Positions 12,401 through 23,011 of a stretch of 64,000 nucleotides of DNA are shown in pieces. Where the stretch lies: the IMG/VR virus record IMGVR_UViG_3300025362_000004, positions 1 through 64,000 of that record, one strand, 5' to 3'. The notes under the pieces are model-generated. The model worked only from the letters and a program-made list of their open reading frames with translations. It made no database searches and was not told where the DNA came from. The stretch's first letter is position 1, and each line of letters opens with the position of its first letter. The position numbers and the translations under genes are program-made. The stretch comes from a virus.

Positions 12401-14895
12401 GCCATTTGTTGAGAAAGCTTATCATAAGATATAGTCGCTTTCCCAATAACCTTTATTAACGCAATGACTCCAACTACTATTGCAGCTATAATCGCTATGC
12501 CCGCTAATACCATAAGGTTTCAAGCTAATTGAACCGCTATAGCTTTTATTTTCAATGCTATCGCTTTCTTATTAAGTACACTTTTTATTCTCTGAAGTCC
12601 TATATTTTTTATAGTTTGCAACGCTTGTTTTTTATCGGTTACAAGTTGAGCTTGGGCAAAGTATATACTCTTTATACTCAAGGCGACTGAAGTAGCCTCG
12701 CCTGCATTTTCTTTTGCCTTTAACATAATATTTACTTTTGTTCAAAAAGCTTTCAACTTGCTTGCCGCTATTAGACCAATAATTAAAGTCATCATTACTT
12801 GGCTTTGTTGCCCAAAAATACCAACGACCTTATTTAATCCATTTAATAATCCTGTGATTGTCTTTATGATCCCTATCATTAAATCGCTACTAGTAATAGT
12901 GGTAATAAACTTTTGATAAGCATTTTGTAAATTAGTTAATGCAGCTTGCATACTTTCCATGTATTCAAGATGTTGAGCGCTAGTAGCGCCAGCTGACGCT
13001 TCTGACTCTTCAACTAATTCTAATGTTCTATCGAAATTTTGGAATACAGCAAGTAAACGAGATTGTTGACGTGTACCAGCAAGCGCAACAGCTGTTGCAG
13101 CCTTTTGGTTTGTGTTTAACGTATCCCACGTTCCACCAACTTCTCTTAAAACTGTTTCCATTTCTCTAAATTGTCCATTCGCATCCATTAAAGAAACACC
13201 AATAGACTTTAATGCTCCCTCAACACGACTGACATCCATTCCATCTTCCAGTGTTTTTCCATAATCACTAATTTCACGCATACGCGCTAAAACTGTTTTC
13301 ATCGCAGTACCAATTGATTCTGGTGCTTCACGAGTTGTTTCGACACCTTTCGCAAGCATACCAAGTGCAAAGTCCATAGACAATCCAGCGATATTTGCTT
13401 GTGCTGCATATTTACTAAGACCAACTGCAAGTTCTTCATAACTTGATGCTGATGTTGCAGCTAAAGCCGCGAACTTATCTGAGACAGACAATGCTTTTTC
13501 AGCCGCTAATCCAAATCCATTAATTGCAGATGTTAAGTAGTCAGCTGATTCCTGCGCTGAAATTCCAGCTACACGAGCCGCCTTTGCCGCAACTCTTGTT
13601 AGGTTAATAACATCTGTTAAAGACTTACCTTGACGGAAATAAACCGTAGAAAGTTTAGCGATCTCAGTTGTAGCGAATCCAGTTTCTACAGCTAATCCTT
13701 GGAATGTTTCAATTAGCCCTCAAGTTTCTTTTCTATTCAGTTGTGTAACAATAGCCATTTCTGTTAAGGCACTATCTAATTCCTTAATAGTTTTAATTGT
13801 TTCTCGATAAACTCTACGTAATAATTGTATTGCTAAACCATAATTTAATATGTTTTTAGCAGCCTTACCAATTGACGTACTATTAGAAGTCGTTGCAGTA
13901 GTATTTTTATTAGTTAATTCTGTATTCTCTCTTGTTTTTTTATTTTTTATAGATTGTTGGTGATTGTATTCAGCTGTTAATTTAGATATCGCTTGTATAT
14001 TTTTTTGAATTTCAATTCCTTCGTTGCCCTTAATCCCACCTTGTGCTTCTTTTTCTTTCTTTATGGCAAGGGCAACTTTGTCTCGTTCGAGATTTGCTTG
14101 GTCTACTATACCCTGAGCTGCTGATATTTGTTTCCCTTTTTCTTTATAAGCATTTTTTCTATCTATAATATCCTTATCTTCTTTTGCAAAAAATGCGGCC
14201 GAAGCTTGACTTTCTTTTTCAAAAGCCACAGTTGTCATTTTTATATTGTTTTCTGAAAGTGCTAATGCTAATTCCTGCTCAGCAAGTGCTTTAGCTTTCT
14301 TAGTAACTTCCTCTCCTTTCCTTTGAGCTTCAAGAGTTTTTAAAGTTTCAATTGTTAAATTTTTCTGAATAGTCTCAATTTTTTCTTTCATAGCAACAGC
14401 TGTTGCATAGGACTTAGCTTTTTCTCCAGATGCACCCAATAAACCAGGAGACTCTTTATCAAAAAACTTAGCTTTGGCACTATCACTTGTTACTGTTTTA
14501 CCTTTCTTATCTGTTTTTAATCCGAAAGCAGTTTTACTAGAGTTCATTTTAGCTGCTTTTAACTCACCTACTACTTTTTTAATAACACCTTCAGCCTTCG
14601 CCATATCTGCTTGCAATTCTTTACTAACGGCACTCATCATGTGTTTACGCAAACCATCAGTAGTATTTAAAAGCTTTTTGTATTTAGCTTCCATTTGAGC
14701 CATTAATTCACTACTCATACCACCTTTATTGATAGTCGCTATTAACCCTTTCATTTCATTTTCTATCAATTTTATTTTTGCTTTAGCATCTTTGCTATTT
14801 AAAAACTTTTTAGAGGTTTTTAGAAGGTCTTTAATATCTTTTACACCGTCTACAACATATTTAAGTTTAACTTCTTGAACTATTTGGTCTCCCAT
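9487..14895 (-). CDS. Tape measure protein (1802 aa)
   Basis: The longest gene in the window. N-terminal ~400 residues are Lys/Ala/Glu-rich coiled coil (KLKYVVDGVKDIKDLLKTSK). Then comes a tape-measure core (ISAQESADYLTSAINGFGLAAEKALSVSDKF, PESIGTAMKTVLARMREIS), hydrophobic segments near 13.4-12.4 kb (GIIKTITGLLNGLNKVVGIFG, MVLAGIAIIAAIVVGVIALIKV) and a C-terminus typical of the family (KGGLVDYTGPAMVHGTSSNPEAFL). Eight or more in-frame TGA codons join the segments (RKETWGLIE, KAFWTK, QLAWNLM, RRAWNKA, LEAWYTD, NFWDF, EAIWEN, SQWEEY). It sets tail length and is threaded in the tube. Confidence 0.92.
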
Positions 14896-14907
14896 TTATA
14901 ACACCTC

Positions 14908-15276
14908 TTATTTGAGAGTTTTTATTGTTTCTCCCAATTCGTCCCTCTGTTTTTCTAATTCTTCTAAACTAAAATTCTTTAATAAAGTTTGTATCGTTTC
15001 AGAATTTGTTAGCTTAGTAATAATCTCTACTATTTTGTTTGAAATTCTTTCTTCATCTAGAGTTTCTAACCACTCATTCATTTGTTCCATAAGTGAATTA
15101 TTTGCTTTTTGATAATTAAAGTAATTTTTATATAATTCCATTAATGGAATCCTTGTTGTTTTATAATAATCACTCAATCTGTATTCTTTTTCCCAAGATT
15201 TAATTAACTCTATCGAGTCTAAGAATGTTGAGTAATATGCTTCGTCTAAAACACTTAATATTTCTATTTTATTCAT
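14908..15276 (-). CDS. Putative tail assembly protein (122 aa)
   Basis: Small helical, acidic protein (MNKIEILSVLDEAYYSTFLD... EELEKQRDELGETIKTLK) immediately upstream of the tape measure, the position of tail assembly chaperones in siphoviruses. Its ATG follows directly on the TAA of the preceding gene (TAAATG). No frameshift site joining it to a neighbour was found. Function inferred from position only. Confidence 0.5.
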   Translation of the reverse strand: MNKIEILSVLDEAYYSTFLDSIELIKSWEKEYRLSDYYKTTRIPLMELYKNYFNYQKANNSLMEQMNEWLETLDEERISNKIVEIITKLTNSETIQTLLKNFSLEELEKQRDELGETIKTLK

Positions 15277-16671
15277 TTATTTTCTCCCTTTGGCATTAGC
15301 CAGATTTATTGTATATCACACTTGTGATATCATTGTATTATGTTTAATTTGTGGACCAATGCCCGCAAGTTCTTTATATATATCATCGCTACTACTTAAA
15401 CCTTTAAGTTTTTTTCTTTTGTTTTTTCATAGTGTTTTTAACTGTGATTTATTTGCTTTAGTATCCCATTTATTAACTCGGTAACTAATAACAGTACCGT
15501 CTTTTTTACTAACTTTATTTTTTAAATCTTTTACTATCATTTCTAAGACATCTGATGTCCATAGGAATCCGCCTTGGAATGAAATTAATACTGAATAATA
15601 TTCTTTACCATTTCTGATACCATCTAAAGCAGATATCAAATTATTATAAAAAGCTAATTCTCGCTCTATCTTAAAGAACTTCCTATAAATAACTTTAAAT
15701 TTATTTTCAGCTGCCATATCCTCTCCATAGTCTAAACTATATAATTGTAAAGCACCTAAGTTTCTTCTAATATAATTTAATTCCTTTCTATATTTTGTAA
15801 AATTAATACTCTCATTAGACTCAAAATTGGCTCTCTTTATAGAGTATTTTTCTGCTTGTGACTTAACGTTAATACCAAATGGTTGTTTTTTCCCATTTAA
15901 TATAATCTGTAAATCAATTACAGTGCCTGCGTCTTTCAATTCTTCACCAACAAGCAATGTATTTAAGGTTCTACTAATTGCTAATTTAGTTAATGGCTCT
16001 ATTGTCCAACCTACGTCTATAGTATGTTTTACAGCCATTTTAAATAATTTATTTAACGCATCTCTATCCATTGGACTAGTATTATAACCCGTAGCAAACT
16101 TTAATAAATTTTGAACAGATTCTCCATAAACCCCTGCTTTAGCATCATCAGATGTAGCACCTTTTTTAATAAGGTCTCCATACGATAATACATATTCTAC
16201 ATATGCACTTCCAATTTCTTGCATTTGTGTATTAAAATATTCAACAGCTTCTTTTTCAGCTTTATCTATATCTTCCTTAGTGCCTTTAGTGTTCTTACTT
16301 GTTTTCTTTGTAGCTTTTGGGTCTTTTTTTATTTTAGCTTTTAGTTTTTTTCAATCACCAACTGCAACATTAACCTTACTAGTCCCTTCTCCAAATTCTG
16401 CATCTAAACTTTCAATAAGATTTTCTTTAGTAGATTCTTCTTTCCCTGGAGTTTGCTTATAGGCTTCAATAAATTCTTTTTCTTTACTTTTTATAAGAAT
16501 TATTTGTTCTCTTACTTGTTTTTGAACTCTTAAATTAATCTTACTTAATCAAGTTTCATATTTATCAAAAGCGAGTTTATTTTCATATGTTCTAACAAAA
16601 GTTTCTTTATGAGTATGAGTATAAGTATTAAAAAGACTATCATCTTTTAAAAATATTGGTCTCCATTCCAT
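15277..16671 (-). CDS. Tail-region protein of unknown function (464 aa)
   Basis: Start ATG 16671 (MEWRPIFLKDDSLFNTYTHT), TAA at 15277-15279, with in-frame TGA codons at ETWLSK, VGDWKK, TLWKNK and QVWYTI and TGG elsewhere. The first ~170 residues are charged and helical. A central stretch (DAGTVIDLQIILNGKKQPFG then INVKSQ) has the spacing of a PD-(D/E)XK core, D...xVK, but with Asn where the acidic residue is expected, so any nuclease fold may be inactive. It sits between the tail-tube genes and the tape measure. Confidence 0.5.
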
Positions 16672-16673
16672 AA

Positions 16674-17396
16674 TTAATCCTCGAATATAATATAGTTATT
16701 TACGTCATCAATTATAATGAATTCAATAGGAATTTTGATTAAATCTTTAGGTATGAAATTAAATTCAACCATTGATTTTAAAGCAACTTTTCCAAGTTTA
16801 ATAATAATATTTTTTGTTTGTTTATCTATATTACCAACTCCTTGAATTTGGATTGACATATACGGTACATTAGATTGGTCTAAACTATACTTTGTGCCAA
16901 CTATTTCAGAAGAAAAAGAAATAGTGTAGTCTAATCCGTCTGTGATATTGGGACTTGTAAAAGAATTTGACGCGGCTGTATAGGTTACATCAGTAATCTT
17001 AGTAAAACTAGAATCGTATATAATAGCTGAAGTATCATCATAAACTTCTTTATTCATATATATAACGTTTCCACTTGCCGTTAAAACTGAAAATTCTTTT
17101 TTACCTTCACTAACTGTATCACCTGTATAGGCAATTAATAAGCTAACTATTTTTTTAGTTAATGATACTTGTCCAATTATTAAACTTTCTAGTCCTTTTA
17201 AGTTATAACTAACTACGTTTTTAACTGCAGAACCTTGTTTATTAAATTCTTTATATTTTAATAGTGTTAAAGCGTCTTTTATGTAAATATACGGTTCATC
17301 AGCCGCATACGTTTTTCCATTTATTATAGTCTCTACAACAAAGCTAATAATAATATTCGCTTTACTGCCTACTTCTATTAAACTCTTACCTGTCAT
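16674..17396 (-). CDS. Tail-region protein of unknown function (240 aa)
   Basis: MTGKSLIEVGSKANIIISFV start, GAGGTG ribosome site, own promoter at 17440-17468. Predominantly beta (VVETIINGKTYAADEPYIYI, YTISFSSEIVGTKYSL), no TGA needed. Located after the terminator that closes the tube-protein gene, so it opens a separate tail transcription unit. Could be a tail terminator or completion protein, but there is no motif to support one over the other. Confidence 0.5.
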   Translation of the reverse strand: MTGKSLIEVGSKANIIISFVVETIINGKTYAADEPYIYIKDALTLLKYKEFNKQGSAVKNVVSYNLKGLESLIIGQVSLTKKIVSLLIAYTGDTVSEGKKEFSVLTASGNVIYMNKEVYDDTSAIIYDSSFTKITDVTYTAASNSFTSPNITDGLDYTISFSSEIVGTKYSLDQSNVPYMSIQIQGVGNIDKQTKNIIIKLGKVALKSMVEFNFIPKDLIKIPIEFIIIDDVNNYIIFED

Positions 17397-17439
17397 ATTA
17401 ACACCTCTTTTAGAAGTCTATTCTTACCCTTCTATAAAT

Positions 17440-17468
17440 ATTATAACACAGAATACCTAAAAAAACAA
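17440..17468 (-). promoter_or_regulatory. Promoter for tail operon
   Basis: Minus strand TTGTTT, 17 bp, TATAAT, preceded by TGTGT, ~40 bp upstream of the ATG at 17396 and just downstream of the tube-gene terminator. Confidence 0.65.
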
Positions 17469-17502
17469 TTCCTTATCAACTAAGAATGGAATATCTAAAG
17501 CA

Positions 17503-17529
17503 TAAAAAAAGAACCCATAAATTGGGTCC
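17503..17529 (-). terminator. Rho-independent terminator after tube protein
   Basis: Minus-strand RNA: GGACCCAATTTATGGGTTC followed by seven T. It closes the abundant tail-tube transcript. Confidence 0.85.
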
Positions 17530-17552
17530 TTTAGTTTTGTTGTGTATATATA

Positions 17553-18365
17553 TTATGTTACTTTTTCTGTTATATAGAAGAAGTCTCCAGCTGCATTAGG
17601 GAATAATTCCCCAGCAAGCGACATAATTCCTAAATCTCCTTCCGATTCCATATTTATATTAAATATACCATCAGTTAAGAACTCAGGGAATACTAGCCAA
17701 ATATTTTCTACTTCTCCATCTGCCTTATTAACGACTGCAGTGTTACCTACGATTGCATAAGCATTTGGAAACGAATCATCGACTGATATAGTGTTTCCAT
17801 CAGTTGAAACATTAGCTCCCCCTATAATAGAAAGCGCATCTTTATTGAATACAACTCCTTCCATTTCAAGTCTCATAGTTTTCCCATAACGAACACAAGG
17901 TTTAGCTTCAGTTCCTCCTCTTACTTCTTTACGAGGGCCTTCTTGAGTTACGTTTGAAATTGTTAAACACTCTAGCGTTGCATCTTTTCTGATATAAGTA
18001 GCTAAAGCCGTACTAGACGGAATTAGTTCTGAAGCATCATGTGCGTCTATAACAAGAACTGCTACAGAAGCAGTGCTCATAGTAACTGAACCATCGCTTA
18101 AATCAATAGTTGCTGTACCATTAGTAGTGCTGGTTAATAATATTGTATTCAGAGAAGTTGTAACTGAAGCTATAGTTTCTCCTCCTACTGAACTGGTTGC
18201 CATTAAGGCCTCAAGTGCAGTGCTCTGCGCTGCAAGTTCAACAGGAACATCAACTGTTCCAGCCGCACCTACAACTAAATCATAACTTTTTCCTTCTGTA
18301 AATGCAGTATCAATGATATCTACATCCATTACTGTGACAAATGCTAAATTAGCTGCTAAAGCCAT
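17553..18365 (-). CDS. Major tail tube protein, long paralogue (270 aa)
   Basis: Shares N-terminus (NLAFVTVMDV) and the whole C-terminal ~135 residues (ECLTISNVTQEGPRKEVRGG, KPCVRYGKTMRLEMEGVV, INMESEGDLGIMSLAGELF) with the gene just upstream. It carries an extra ~90-100-residue insertion near residues 20-125 rich in Ala/Ser/Thr/Val (STALEALMATSSVGGETIAS). The conserved part looks like a tail tube protein. The insertion could be a surface-displayed domain on the tube. Confidence 0.7.
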   Translation of the reverse strand: MALAANLAFVTVMDVDIIDTAFTEGKSYDLVVGAAGTVDVPVELAAQSTALEALMATSSVGGETIASVTTSLNTILLTSTTNGTATIDLSDGSVTMSTASVAVLVIDAHDASELIPSSTALATYIRKDATLECLTISNVTQEGPRKEVRGGTEAKPCVRYGKTMRLEMEGVVFNKDALSIIGGANVSTDGNTISVDDSFPNAYAIVGNTAVVNKADGEVENIWLVFPEFLTDGIFNINMESEGDLGIMSLAGELFPNAAGDFFYITEKVT

Positions 18366-18378
18366 TATCTATCACCTC

Positions 18379-18891
18379 TTAACCAGTAATAACGAAGTAG
18401 TTACCATCATCATCGGCGAATAGTTCTCCCGCAAGAGAAATCATTCCGATATCCCCTTCTGATTCCATAGTAATATTCATTACTGAGTCTGGTAAAAAGT
18501 TATTAAATGTAATTGTTGCTTCTTGTCTCTCTCCTGTCGAATTGTCAACTACATAAGTAGTTCCTACAATCTTAAGTTGACCAGCGAATGTGTCTGTAAA
18601 TTTAACAGTATCAGCTGTATCAATGTCTGCCCCAAAGAAGGCGTTCATTAAAGATTTTCTCATAACTACATCTTCCATTTCTAGTCTCATTGTTTTGCCG
18701 TAACGGATGCAAGGTTTTGCTTCACGACCGCCACGAGCTTCTTTACGAGGCCCTTCTTGAGTGATATTTGAGATTGTCAAACATTCGATTGTTCCTAGGA
18801 GATTAGTCCATGTGTCATTCCCTAACACAGTTTCATTATAGATTGATACATCCATAACTGTGACAAAAGCTAAGTTTGTTGGTAATGCCAT
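18379..18891 (-). CDS. Major tail tube protein, short paralogue (170 aa)
   Basis: MALPTNLAFVTVMDVSIYNE start, GAGGTG ribosome site. Conserved core as in the 17553-18365 gene (ECLTISNITQEGPRKEARGG, INMESEGD-type segment ITMESEGDIGMISLAGELF) but without the inserted domain. Tandem duplication of tube genes with one elaborated copy is known from some siphoviruses. Stop TAA, no internal TGA. Confidence 0.7.
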   Translation of the reverse strand: MALPTNLAFVTVMDVSIYNETVLGNDTWTNLLGTIECLTISNITQEGPRKEARGGREAKPCIRYGKTMRLEMEDVVMRKSLMNAFFGADIDTADTVKFTDTFAGQLKIVGTTYVVDNSTGERQEATITFNNFLPDSVMNITMESEGDIGMISLAGELFADDDGNYFVITG

Positions 18892-18903
18892 TTATTTCAC
18901 CTC

Positions 18904-19608
18904 TTATTTTTCTATAAAGTATTTATGTTTTTTTGCTAAACCGTTACCAGCCGCTATTTTACTTACTTCATAGTTTGCAATTTTCCCCACATACTTAAAT
19001 AAATAGTATATGGTATATAAATTCATTTGCATTAAATCCTCAATTTTATATTGTGGAAATTCATAAAGGATAGCCGCAAACAAATCTTCAAAAGACGTAC
19101 CCTCTTTATTTTGTGCATTTCTACGAATTTTTGCAACTCGTAGTTTTGCTTGTTTTTCTTTCTTAGTAAATTCATCATCATCGTCATTTATTATTATTTT
19201 TTCTTTGTCTATACTCAGTAAAATAACTCGAATAATCTCATTAAATAATTTTTCATTTACTATTATATTTTTAATTTTTAGTACTTTATCAAAAATTATG
19301 CCATCTATCATTGAGGATAGCCCTTCTAAAATGCTGCTAGATAGAGTCTCGAATGTCGGGTTTGTAGTTCTTAAACTACAAATCAAATGAACGAAACTAT
19401 AATAACTTTTTATTGGTGTATTAATCATTTTTTGAATCTCTTCTAAATCTTGTTGGAAAAAATTTATACAAAATGACAAATCATCATTAGAATACAAAGA
19501 TTCTACAGTTGGCAATTTTAATTCAAATTGTATTTCTTCTTCTCCTGTAAAGATTACTGGCTTATTCGCTAATAGATAAAATTTTGTTGCATTATGTTTA
19601 AAATTCAT
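18904..19608 (-). CDS. Head-tail/tail region protein (234 aa)
   Basis: MNFKHNATKFYLLANKPVIF start; mixed then largely alpha-helical, with acidic DDDDEFTKKEKQ and a C-terminus ending KYFIEK. Size, helical character and position next to the tube genes resemble tail-assembly or Gp15-like proteins of Gram-positive phages, but no signature was recognised. Overlaps the end of the preceding gene by 11 nt. Confidence 0.45.
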   Translation of the reverse strand: MNFKHNATKFYLLANKPVIFTGEEEIQFELKLPTVESLYSNDDLSFCINFFQQDLEEIQKMINTPIKSYYSFVHLICSLRTTNPTFETLSSSILEGLSSMIDGIIFDKVLKIKNIIVNEKLFNEIIRVILLSIDKEKIIINDDDDEFTKKEKQAKLRVAKIRRNAQNKEGTSFEDLFAAILYEFPQYKIEDLMQMNLYTIYYLFKYVGKIANYEVSKIAAGNGLAKKHKYFIEK

Positions 19609-20092
19609 ACTCTCATCCAGCTCCTTCTTCTAGTCCGAAAATAACCATATATCCTGAGATTTCCTCGTTCAACACAACTAGCTGTGAACTCATAAAATGT
19701 AGCTTATGACTTATATCAAACTTCCTATTATTTAATAGATTATAAACATTCTCAATTATCTCTAACGGTCTAATTTTTTCATCATCTAATTCTCATAAAG
19801 TGTTTTTACACATGATATTAACTCGTAAAGCCCCTTCGAAGAGACTTTCTTCTTTATTCTCACTAAATTCTACCAAATTAATAGTAATAAAATTAGATTT
19901 GTTGAATGGTTCAACGTTAATATTAAAAACTGGATTCAAATAAATATAATCATTTATTAAAGAATAATCTACATCATCTTTTGCCAATGCATCGCTTGTT
20001 CCGTAATATAATAATTTTCTCAAATCAGAATTACCCTTTAAAGAGCTCTTTATTTGAAATAACGAAGTTTGTAAATTAGTAAAAATTCCCAT
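19598..20092 (-). CDS. Tail completion / connector protein (164 aa)
   Basis: MGIFTNLQTSLFQIKSSLKG start at 20092 in a TAATG overlap with the upstream gene. In-frame TGA gives NTLWELDD and, near the end, GAGWEYEF before TAA. With TGA as Trp the gene overlaps the next start by 11 nt, a normal coupling; with TGA as stop the reading frame would break at residue 99. Gene order suggests a tail terminator or neck protein. Confidence 0.5.
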
Positions 20093-20901
20093 TATGTAGT
20101 CACCTCGTAAGCTGTAACAACATCTTCACTACTAACATTATGAGTCGTGATATCTATTGAATCAAAACCGAAAGGTAATTTGAATGTTACAGTCGTAGCT
20201 GTTCTTGATATTATATTTATGTTTTCGCTACCAGCAAGGTACGCGTCATAAGTATCAAATGTATATTCTACCATAGGATGTAATATATCGCTATCTTCTG
20301 GAGTAAATGTTTCGATTGCTTCATTTTTAATAGTTGTTCTTTCTACATATAAGTAATTAATTCCATCGTTACTAATCTTATCATAATCAATTATTTTCCA
20401 ACCTTTTGTTCCGACAGTAATTTCTGTATTAATATCGAAACTTGAATCAGTTGGCATAATTAATAGTGCTGTCTCATCAGGCAATAATGCCGCATCGTTT
20501 TCCAAAGTATTAAAACTCTTTTGACGAATCCCGCTTATAAAATAAGCATAATAAGAAGTCGAACCAAGTGTCACTCTAACATTACATTCTAGCGATTTTT
20601 GTTTCTTCCAAACTAGCGTTGAATCTGTTAATTTTCTATTTTCATAAACCAAATAATAATTTTCATCATATATATAATAATCTCCTTTTAAAAGACTATC
20701 TTCGATTAAAGTAAAAATTATACTTTCATCTGGACCCTCTTTGTCTGTTATAACAACGGCGGCCTTAATATCCTTATCTAATCTTACATGTGTAATATCT
20801 TGTGATAAGCGGCCTTCAGTAATGAAAGCGGCTGACCTTTCATCATAACATGAAGTTTTTATCGCTTGTACTTTTCGAAAAGTGTCATAGACACTACTCA
20901 T
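20092..20901 (-). CDS. Head-tail connector region protein (269 aa)
   Basis: The chosen start is ATG 20901 (MSSVYDTFRKVQAIKTSCYD) because GAGGAGATATTA lies at ideal distance; an in-frame ATG further upstream has no such site and would overlap the previous gene more. Beta-rich with repeated hydrophobic strands (GDYYIYDENYYLVYENRKL). Unknown family; in the head-tail joining block. Confidence 0.5.
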   Translation of the reverse strand: MSSVYDTFRKVQAIKTSCYDERSAAFITEGRLSQDITHVRLDKDIKAAVVITDKEGPDESIIFTLIEDSLLKGDYYIYDENYYLVYENRKLTDSTLVWKKQKSLECNVRVTLGSTSYYAYFISGIRQKSFNTLENDAALLPDETALLIMPTDSSFDINTEITVGTKGWKIIDYDKISNDGINYLYVERTTIKNEAIETFTPEDSDILHPMVEYTFDTYDAYLAGSENINIISRTATTVTFKLPFGFDSIDITTHNVSSEDVVTAYEVTT

Positions 20902-21382
20902 TAATATCTCCTCATTTAGATGTCCCATCTGCATTTACTCTGTAATAATCATACTCTGTATCCTTCGCTTCTTTTTTAAATGTTTTATACATTTTATCTA
21001 GCTTATCTAGGGTATTCCCAGGCGAGTGCATTCTAATTTCTTTATCATAATATGCATTCGTAAAATTTCTTTCTGCTGATATTTGAAATTCAATTCAAAG
21101 TTGTTTCATGCGAGAGACAATTACATTGTATTCTCTTTGAGTAATAGGATAAGTTGTTTCATCAAAATAATAACCTTTTGCTATATCTGTGATATCAGTA
21201 TTAACAGTATCATCCCACGAATAACTTAATGAAATCTGTGGAAACTTGAACTTTGCAATTGCTCTAATAGCCAATTTGTCTAGTTCTCCTTGTATATCGT
21301 AATCGGTATATTCTGATATAGTACAACTATCTATTGATTGCAGGAACTGAGGAAATAGGGTATCTTCCCAGTAACTAGCCAT
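20894..21382 (-). CDS. Head-tail connector (gp6-like position, 162 aa)
   Basis: MASYWEDTLFPQFLQSIDSC start. Contains LDKLAIRAIAKFKFPQISLSYSWDD and YNVIVSRMKQLWIEFQIS, where W is TGA. A second TGA near the end (TSKWGDINE) leads to TAG overlapping the next start by 8 nt. Helical protein of the size and position of adaptor/connector proteins that attach to the portal. Confidence 0.5.
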
Positions 21383-21911
21383 CTAAGTCGACATCGTCTA
21401 AGATTGCGCTATAAGTTTCTTTGATATAGTTTATAGTTCCGTAATTTAATTTTTCACGGACAGCTCTAGCTGCACCAACAAAATCTCTAATTAGTTTACC
21501 ATTAGCATTGCCCATCAACGTTTTAATTACGCTAAGGTCGTTTTTAATTAATGCTTTTCTCATTTCTTTTATAGTAATCTTAGGGTCTTTAATAGAGTCA
21601 GGTACATATAGTCCTTCACTCTCAGCCAATTCAATTAACAAATCTAAATCTTTAAAAGCAATATATCCTTTATCTAATTGATTAAGCGCTCCATCTGTTG
21701 TGAATACTCCTAATGCTCATTTAGTAGGCACTACTTGGAATTCTTTATCATATCTCATGCTAATAGTTCTTCCAGGTGCTGATAAATCAAATGGTTCTAG
21801 AAAGACTGAAATACCGCCTCTATAGTTTTTTACCATCGTGAAGTTTTGTGGATATACTTTTGTTGCTTCTCCATCTTTTAGTGTTTGTTCTTTTCTTATA
21901 AATTGTGTCAT
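21375..21911 (-). CDS. Head-region protein (178 aa)
   Basis: MTQFIRKEQTLKDGEATKVY start, one in-frame TGA (PTKWALGVFTTDG), stop TAG overlapping the next start by 8 nt. The N-terminal half is beta-like, the C-terminal half helical (DPKITIKEMRKALIKNDLS). First gene after the capsid hairpin. Might be a head completion or head fibre protein; unassigned. Confidence 0.5.
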
Positions 21912-21933
21912 TTTATTTCTCCTTTTTTTAAGA

Positions 21934-21960
21934 ATAGGCTAGTAGGCTCTACTAGCCTAT
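21934..21960 (-). terminator. Strong hairpin after major capsid gene
   Basis: 12-bp perfect stem ATAGGCTAGTAG/CTACTAGCCTAT with a 3-nt loop, only TTCTT after it. Best read as an attenuator or mRNA-stabilising element that raises capsid mRNA over the downstream connector genes. Confidence 0.65.
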
Positions 21961-21991
21961 AATTATTTTAATAATATTCTTAATCGTACTA

Positions 21992-22999
21992 TTATACTGT
22001 TGTATCTTCGTATAATCCGATATTGTTGCTTAATAATAAGCTAACTCCAACTTGTTTGTGTCCATTTTGTTCTTTTGAACCAGTTGGATGTACATCTTCA
22101 GTAATATAAAAGTCTCCTTTTAATGCTACTTTGATAGGTTTAACGTCTCCAGGTAAGATAAATAAGAAACTTTCATCTAATAACCAAGTCGCGTTAGTAA
22201 CTTCGTTTGTAATGTAGTTAGGTAAAACTACTACTGGTGTTCCTTTGTATTTCCCAACATAGCCTTGAGCTTTAATTTCATCTAAATCTGAATTTGGAGC
22301 TGTAGCTGTTGAGTATGCAGGAGCCGCAATAATGTTATTGATTTTATCAACAACTGAACGGAATCCTAAAATCATTGGTGAGCCATAAGCTGCAATAATT
22401 CTTATGATTGGATCGATTGAAGCTTGAACGAATCCTGATGCTGTAGTCGCATTTGCTGCTGGAGAGTAACTTCCTGCTGTTTGTAATGCTTCAATTACTT
22501 GAACATACATTCTTTCAACGAATCCATCAAGGATGTTATTCATTAAGTCAACTAAACTTTCTTTACCTAAAATAATTTCTTCTAGTGTAACGAATACTCC
22601 AACAGTTTCAACCCATGTTTCCATAGCCATGTAAGCGTTGTCTAATCTAGCTGCTTGGTAAATTCCACCACGTGAACCTTTCTTGATTGTTAACCAAGCA
22701 CGTCTTTTACCTTTTTTGTTAATTTTGAACATAACTTCGTCATCACGAGCGAAGTTTTTAACTTCTGCGAATTGTCCTACTCTTTCTTGTAATGCTCTTG
22801 GTAATTCAATATCAAGAACTTCTTCGATTAATGCGAACATTTCATCTTTGTGAATACGAATTTCACGTGGAGAAAGGTCTTTTAATCCGTAGAATTCAAT
22901 TAGTGCATTTCTTGTAGCTGATTCTGTATCTGCGAAGTCGATACCTGCTACAGGTCTAAAGTTTGCTAATAATAAAGCTTTTAATTGTGTTTTTTCCAT
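21992..22999 (-). CDS. Major capsid protein (335 aa)
   Basis: The chosen start is ATG 22999 (MEKTQLKALLLANFRPVAGI) with AGGTG 6-7 nt upstream; GTG nine bases earlier is less likely. About 335 residues, preceded by scaffold and a small head protein and followed by a strong hairpin, as in HK97-fold capsid modules. The centre (LDNAYMAMETWVETVGVFVT, DLMNNILDGFVERMYVQVIE) and C-terminal strand (GHKQVGVSLLLSNNIGLYED) fit that fold. No TGA codon used. Confidence 0.78.
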   Translation of the reverse strand: MEKTQLKALLLANFRPVAGIDFADTESATRNALIEFYGLKDLSPREIRIHKDEMFALIEEVLDIELPRALQERVGQFAEVKNFARDDEVMFKINKKGKRRAWLTIKKGSRGGIYQAARLDNAYMAMETWVETVGVFVTLEEIILGKESLVDLMNNILDGFVERMYVQVIEALQTAGSYSPAANATTASGFVQASIDPIIRIIAAYGSPMILGFRSVVDKINNIIAAPAYSTATAPNSDLDEIKAQGYVGKYKGTPVVVLPNYITNEVTNATWLLDESFLFILPGDVKPIKVALKGDFYITEDVHPTGSKEQNGHKQVGVSLLLSNNIGLYEDTTV

Positions 23000-23011
23000 T
23001 ATTATCACCTA

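Noticed and set aside
19598-20901. Programmed frameshift at gene overlaps
   Set aside because: Overlaps are ordinary TAATG or 8-11-nt couplings with good ribosome sites and no slippery heptamer seen.
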